Source of the DNA: Komagataeibacter kakiaceti JCM 25156
GTDB taxonomy: Bacteria > Pseudomonadota > Alphaproteobacteria > Acetobacterales > Acetobacteraceae
DNA: 10,291 nucleotides
Direction: 5' to 3'
Assembly: GCF_000613305.1 (NCBI RefSeq)
Contig: NZ_BAIO01000050.1
Location: 1-10,291 of the forward strand
Part shown: piece by piece, positions 8,475 to 10,291 of the stretch
Layout of the letters: the number at the start of each line of letters is the position of its first letter
Numbering within the stretch: the stretch's first letter is position 1
Translations under genes and position numbers: made by a program
The notes under the pieces: model-generated
Database searches by the model: none
What the model was told of the DNA's origin: nothing
What the model saw: only the letters and a program-made list of their open reading frames with translations

Positions 8475-8852
8475 TCAGCTATTCCGGAATTTGGGGGGAC
8501 GTAAGGGGGGCAGCCAGTCGCCCCCGACAGGACGCACCTGTTCATGGAACATGAACGCCCGCGTATTCACACCCGGCGGCTGGCCCGGACGCTGGGCTGG
8601 TGTGGGAGATGACAGGTCGGATGCACAGAGATGGACATGACAGCACGGATCCTGATGATGCGCGTGCCCCACCGGCAGGGCCGTGGAGGATGGCGTGCAG
8701 TGCGTCCCGGCCATGTCATGACATGCCGCCATGGCGACATGGGCGTGCGGATGGGCCTGTGCCGACATGGGGAAGGCACCGATCAGCAGCCCCGCTTGCA
8801 TGAGCAGGCAGGCAAGAAAACCGATCAGTATCCGGCCATGTGTCCTGACCAT
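8475..8852 (-). CDS. Small exported His/Cys-rich protein of the copper cluster (DUF2946-like?)
   Basis: A 125-residue protein beginning MVRTHGRILIGFLACLLMQAG; the ATG has GGAG six bases upstream. A hydrophobic signal segment (residues about 8-27) ends near MSAQAHPHA, so the mature part is periplasmic. It then carries potential metal ligands: HPHAHVAMAACHDMAGTHC and GHAHHQDPCCHVHLC, with five Cys and about ten His in some 45 residues. The C-terminus is Pro-rich (DWLPPLRPPKFRNS), resembling the PPR-type endings of small DUF2946-like proteins found beside copper genes; the family assignment is tentative. It lies between copZ and copA, 81 bases before copA. A perfect TATAAT upstream suggests its own promoter. 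A role in periplasmic copper binding or delivery is inferred from composition and position. Confidence 0.75.
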   Translation of the reverse strand: MVRTHGRILIGFLACLLMQAGLLIGAFPMSAQAHPHAHVAMAACHDMAGTHCTPSSTALPVGHAHHQDPCCHVHLCASDLSSPTPAQRPGQPPGVNTRAFMFHEQVRPVGGDWLPPLRPPKFRNS

Positions 8853-8897
8853 TCAGGGCTCCCGTGCACAGATGAACCACATCCAGACATGGCGGGC

Positions 8898-8903
8898 ATT
8901 ATA
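8898..8903 (-). promoter_or_regulatory. Candidate -10 box upstream of the small Cys/His-rich gene and copAB
   Basis: Read on the - strand this is TATAAT, a perfect sigma-70 -10 hexamer, about 45 bases before the ATG at 8852 and within the 100-base gap after copZ. No good -35 is found 16-18 bases upstream, so the promoter may need an activator or be weak. It would allow the small gene and copAB to be transcribed apart from copZ. Confidence 0.4.
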
Positions 8904-8952
8904 CTTTGGGGGTGATGATGGGAAGCATTTTTTCCTGGCACCCCAAATGCCG

Positions 8953-9162
8953 TCAGACCACGTCGAAGCCGGTGTCCTCAACCGTGTTGACCAGACGGGA
9001 AACATCGACCACGGCGGGATCATATTCCACCGTCACCTTGCCCCCCTCCAGCACCACCTCAACCGCCGACACACCGGGAACAGCCTCCAGCGCCGCCTTG
9101 AGTTTACCCGAACACCCGCCACAGGACATGCCTTCAACCGTAAGGTGCGCCGTGCTTGCCAT
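8953..9162 (-). CDS. copZ: CopZ-like heavy-metal-associated (HMA) copper chaperone
   Basis: A 69-residue cytoplasmic protein, the usual length for Atx1/CopZ chaperones. The start at 9162 is set by AGGA eight bases upstream and by the family beginning (MASTAHLTVEGMSCGGC); a longer frame from 9255 runs over the likely promoter and is rejected. The Cu(I)-binding motif is GMSCGGC, with Cys14 and Cys17. The rest follows the HMA pattern: VPGVSAVEVVLEGGKVTVEYDP, then VNTVEDTGFDVV. It binds Cu(I) in the cytoplasm and passes it to partners, normally a P-type ATPase, though none is encoded in this window. It lies 180 bases downstream of csoR on the same strand, with a dyad in the gap that may be the CsoR operator. 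Confidence 0.9.
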   Translation of the reverse strand: MASTAHLTVEGMSCGGCSGKLKAALEAVPGVSAVEVVLEGGKVTVEYDPAVVDVSRLVNTVEDTGFDVV

Positions 9163-9253
9163 CACTACATTCCTTTCCCGCCCATCTTCGCGCGCCCCGC
9201 GTGACCAGCAAAACCGGAACCGCTGGAATGCCACGGGACGAAAAGATGCGCCC

Positions 9254-9270
9254 ATACCTCATATGGGTAT
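9254..9270 (-). promoter_or_regulatory. Putative CsoR operator upstream of copZ
   Basis: The 5-bp half-sites ATACC and GGTAT flank seven bases (ATACC-TCATATG-GGTAT). AT-flanked G/C-tract dyads of this sort are known for CsoR/RcnR-family repressors. It lies 92 bases before the copZ ATG, and on the - strand it contains TATACC, a possible -10 element, so repressor binding would block transcription. That CsoR from this cluster binds here is inference. Confidence 0.45.
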
Positions 9271-9295
9271 AGTGTAATTCGATATCACCACCATG

Positions 9296-9318
9296 GGTCC
9301 ATGCAAAATTCATGGACC
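9296..9318. repeat. Perfect 8-bp inverted repeat downstream of csoR
   Basis: GGTCCATG (9296-9303) and CATGGACC (9311-9318) are separated by seven bases. It lies 25 bases past the csoR stop and before the putative copZ operator. It could be a weak terminator for csoR, since a hairpin would form but no T-run follows, or a binding site. Function unknown. Confidence 0.45.
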
Positions 9319-9342
9319 AGACCGCGGAATACGATGGGGTGT

Positions 9343-9684
9343 TCAGCGTATCATCTTGCGTATGAGATCCAGAATCTCCCTGATCTCCGCATTGCCCCCG
9401 TCCTCCATGACCGCCTTGCGCACGCATCCACTGACATGGGTGGAAAGAATCTGGATCGCCACCCCGTCCAGCGCGGATTTCACCGCTGAAATCTGGGTCA
9501 GAATATCGACGCAGTAGCGATCATTCTCGATCATGTTCAGAACACCACCGACCTGCCCCTCGATCCGGCGGATACGGTTGACCAGCGCCTTCTTGTGCGG
9601 TTGCGCGACCTTTCTGGCTTCGGTCTCCGGCGCGCAATGGTCACAACTGGCGGCTTCCTTCGCCGGCTGTTTCTGTCGGGGCAT
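9343..9684 (-). CDS. csoR: CsoR-family Cu(I)-sensing repressor
   Basis: A 113-residue all-helical DNA-binding regulator. The ATG at 9684 is chosen over one at 9771 because AAGGTG lies six bases upstream. The core is NRIRRIEGQVGGVLNMIE, then YCVDILTQISAVKSALDGV, then STHVSGCVRKAV. The ligands are Cys58, His83 and Cys87, the Cys-His-Cys set of Cu(I)-binding CsoR; nickel-sensing RcnR and formaldehyde-sensing FrmR have other residues at the last site. Cu(I) binding releases such repressors from operators, so it most likely controls copZ and the genes beyond. The N-terminus is about 30 residues longer than minimal CsoR and carries a CDHC motif (14-17) that might add a metal site. First gene of the copper cluster and intact. 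Confidence 0.88.
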   Translation of the reverse strand: MPRQKQPAKEAASCDHCAPETEARKVAQPHKKALVNRIRRIEGQVGGVLNMIENDRYCVDILTQISAVKSALDGVAIQILSTHVSGCVRKAVMEDGGNAEIREILDLIRKMIR

Positions 9685-9833
9685 CCGTTTCACCTTATCC
9701 TGCTCTGGCCATCGTACCACCGGATGATGATTCAGAGAAGCGGCGCAAGACGGGGTGGCGCGTCCCGTCACCCACGGCCCCGCCCCGGAGGATACAGGTG
9801 CACACGGATCGGGATGATGCCTGCGTTACCTTA

Positions 9834-9851
9834 TGTGACATTTTCGTCACA
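9834..9851. promoter_or_regulatory. Inverted repeat TGTGAC-N6-GTCACA, possible operator
   Basis: Perfect 6-bp arms separated by ATTTTC. The half-sites resemble those of CRP/FNR-family regulators, but the spacing between TGTGA and TCACA is eight bases, not the six of classical CRP. It lies about 150 bases from each gene start, so it could serve either csoR or the porin gene. Confidence 0.4.
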
Positions 9852-9908
9852 AAGCTGGGGATCACGCTTCGGACGGGCGCTCTTGTTGCGAAAGACTTGC
9901 AAAACGGC

Positions 9909-9950
9909 TTGACCGAAAAAAGTTTCCCGCATAAATGATAATTAATATCA
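9909..9950 (+). promoter_or_regulatory. Candidate promoter with Fur-box-like palindrome before the porin gene
   Basis: A -35-like TTGACC (9909-9914) is followed after 17 bases by a weak -10-like TAAATG (9932-9937). Overlapping this is TGATAATTAATATCA (9936-9950), which fits the 7-1-7 Fur pattern TGATAAT-N-ATTATCA with one mismatch; a further GATTATCAAT at 9959-9968 adds a partial half-site. Fur with ferrous iron at this position would repress the porin gene. The match is seen; the regulation is inferred. Confidence 0.5.
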
Positions 9951-9982
9951 ATGAGACCGATTATCAATTTCATAGGTGCGTG

Positions 9983-10291
9983 ATGCAAGCCATTAGCGGG
10001 GCCACTCTGTGTGCGCCATCGTGGAAAGACTGGCCTTTCAGCAATATGGTCCGGCTATGTTGCGGATCGGGCCTGCTCTGTTTCGGTCTGGTCCTGTCCG
10101 AAACGGGCCATGCCCAGACCCAGATTGAAGAAGACCGGGCGCGACTGGGTAATTCGACCCCCCTGCTCAATGAAACCGACCCCGCGACCCTGCGCGATTC
10201 AGAACGCGCCCAGGCCGATAAGGAGGAAAAGGAAGCAGGCGACGGCAAGCTGGACACCAGCGGCAATCTTCTGGGGGATATGGGCGGCGCG
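9983..10291 (+). CDS. N-terminus of an OprB-like carbohydrate porin (partial)
   Basis: The frame from ATG at 9983 is open for 103 codons to the window edge. AGGTG lies five bases upstream of the ATG. A hydrophobic signal core (LCCGSGLLCFGLVL) is preceded by an unusually long, partly charged n-region; cleavage is likely after ETGHA, before QTQIEEDRARLG. A start at codon 22 (10046) would give a more ordinary signal peptide but lacks a ribosome site. The mature part begins with a charged segment rich in Glu, Asp and Lys, then SGNLLGDMGGA, which resembles the beginning of the barrel in acetic acid bacterial OprB-family proteins. These form outer-membrane channels for sugars and other small solutes. 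With only the N-terminus visible, another outer-membrane protein cannot be excluded. Confidence 0.65.
   Translation, partial: MQAISGATLCAPSWKDWPFSNMVRLCCGSGLLCFGLVLSETGHAQTQIEEDRARLGNSTPLLNETDPATLRDSERAQADKEEKEAGDGKLDTSGNLLGDMGGA

Larger units (their letters stand above)
9685..9982. promoter_or_regulatory. Divergent intergenic region between csoR and the porin gene
   Basis: These 298 bases hold the start signals for both divergent genes. Three elements are seen: an inverted repeat at 9834-9851, a -35-like TTGACC at 9909-9914 on the + strand, and a Fur-box-like palindrome at 9936-9950. The AT-rich end (about 9915-9970) contrasts with the GC-rich half nearer csoR. No clear csoR promoter was found. 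No gene is supported here. Confidence 0.6.

Noticed and set aside
9834..9851. Reading the TGTGAC/GTCACA repeat as a classical CRP site
   Set aside because: CRP sites have TGTGA-N6-TCACA; here the gap is eight bases, so only a general operator-like repeat is claimed.
1..10291. CRISPR arrays, tRNA or rRNA genes, insertion sequences
   Set aside because: No regularly spaced direct repeats, cloverleaf-like sequence, rRNA segments or transposase with terminal repeats were seen on either strand.

Overview
The window looks like chromosome (or a large replicon) from an acetic acid bacterium of the Acetobacteraceae, close to Komagataeibacter/Gluconacetobacter. This rests on GC-rich coding sequence, the N-terminus of an OprB-type carbohydrate porin of the kind abundant in that family, a YegD-like Hsp70, and an intergenic hairpin resembling ones I remember from those genomes. 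The genus is inference; no rRNA or other marker is present.

Layout. Left edge, + strand: the tail of a membrane protein (probably PepSY-associated) overlaps by ATGA a small DUF3325-like membrane protein, a pairing typical of iron-uptake operons. Next, alone on the + strand, is a 428-residue Hsp70-family ATPase without a substrate-binding domain. A strong hairpin at 1852-1876 separates it from a convergent three-gene set on the - strand, transcribed from about 5622 to 1937: a CHASE2 membrane sensor without output domain, a small exported protein, and a secreted M48 metalloprotease with a helical tail. To the right, also on the - strand from 9684 to 5832, lies a copper-resistance cluster: CsoR-type regulator, CopZ-like HMA chaperone, a small exported His/Cys-rich protein, the Tat-exported multicopper oxidase CopA, and the outer-membrane protein CopB (copA and copB overlap by ATGA). 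At the right edge, + strand, an OprB-like porin begins behind a Fur-box-like palindrome.

How it works together. The copper genes form a periplasmic detoxification route: CsoR senses Cu(I), probably at a dyad upstream of copZ; CopZ binds cytoplasmic Cu(I); CopA oxidises or sequesters Cu(I) in the periplasm with a 50-residue Met-rich segment; CopB acts at the outer membrane. The CHASE2/small protein/M48 set may be an envelope sensing and proteolysis module that I cannot match to a described system.

Most striking is that four genes (CHASE2, M48, copA, copB) are each broken by apparent loss of one base, CHASE2 perhaps twice. Each break is repaired by adding exactly one base and the reading frames are otherwise intact. 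This deletion-only pattern suggests consensus error of a long-read assembly more than biological decay, but the sequence alone cannot settle it.
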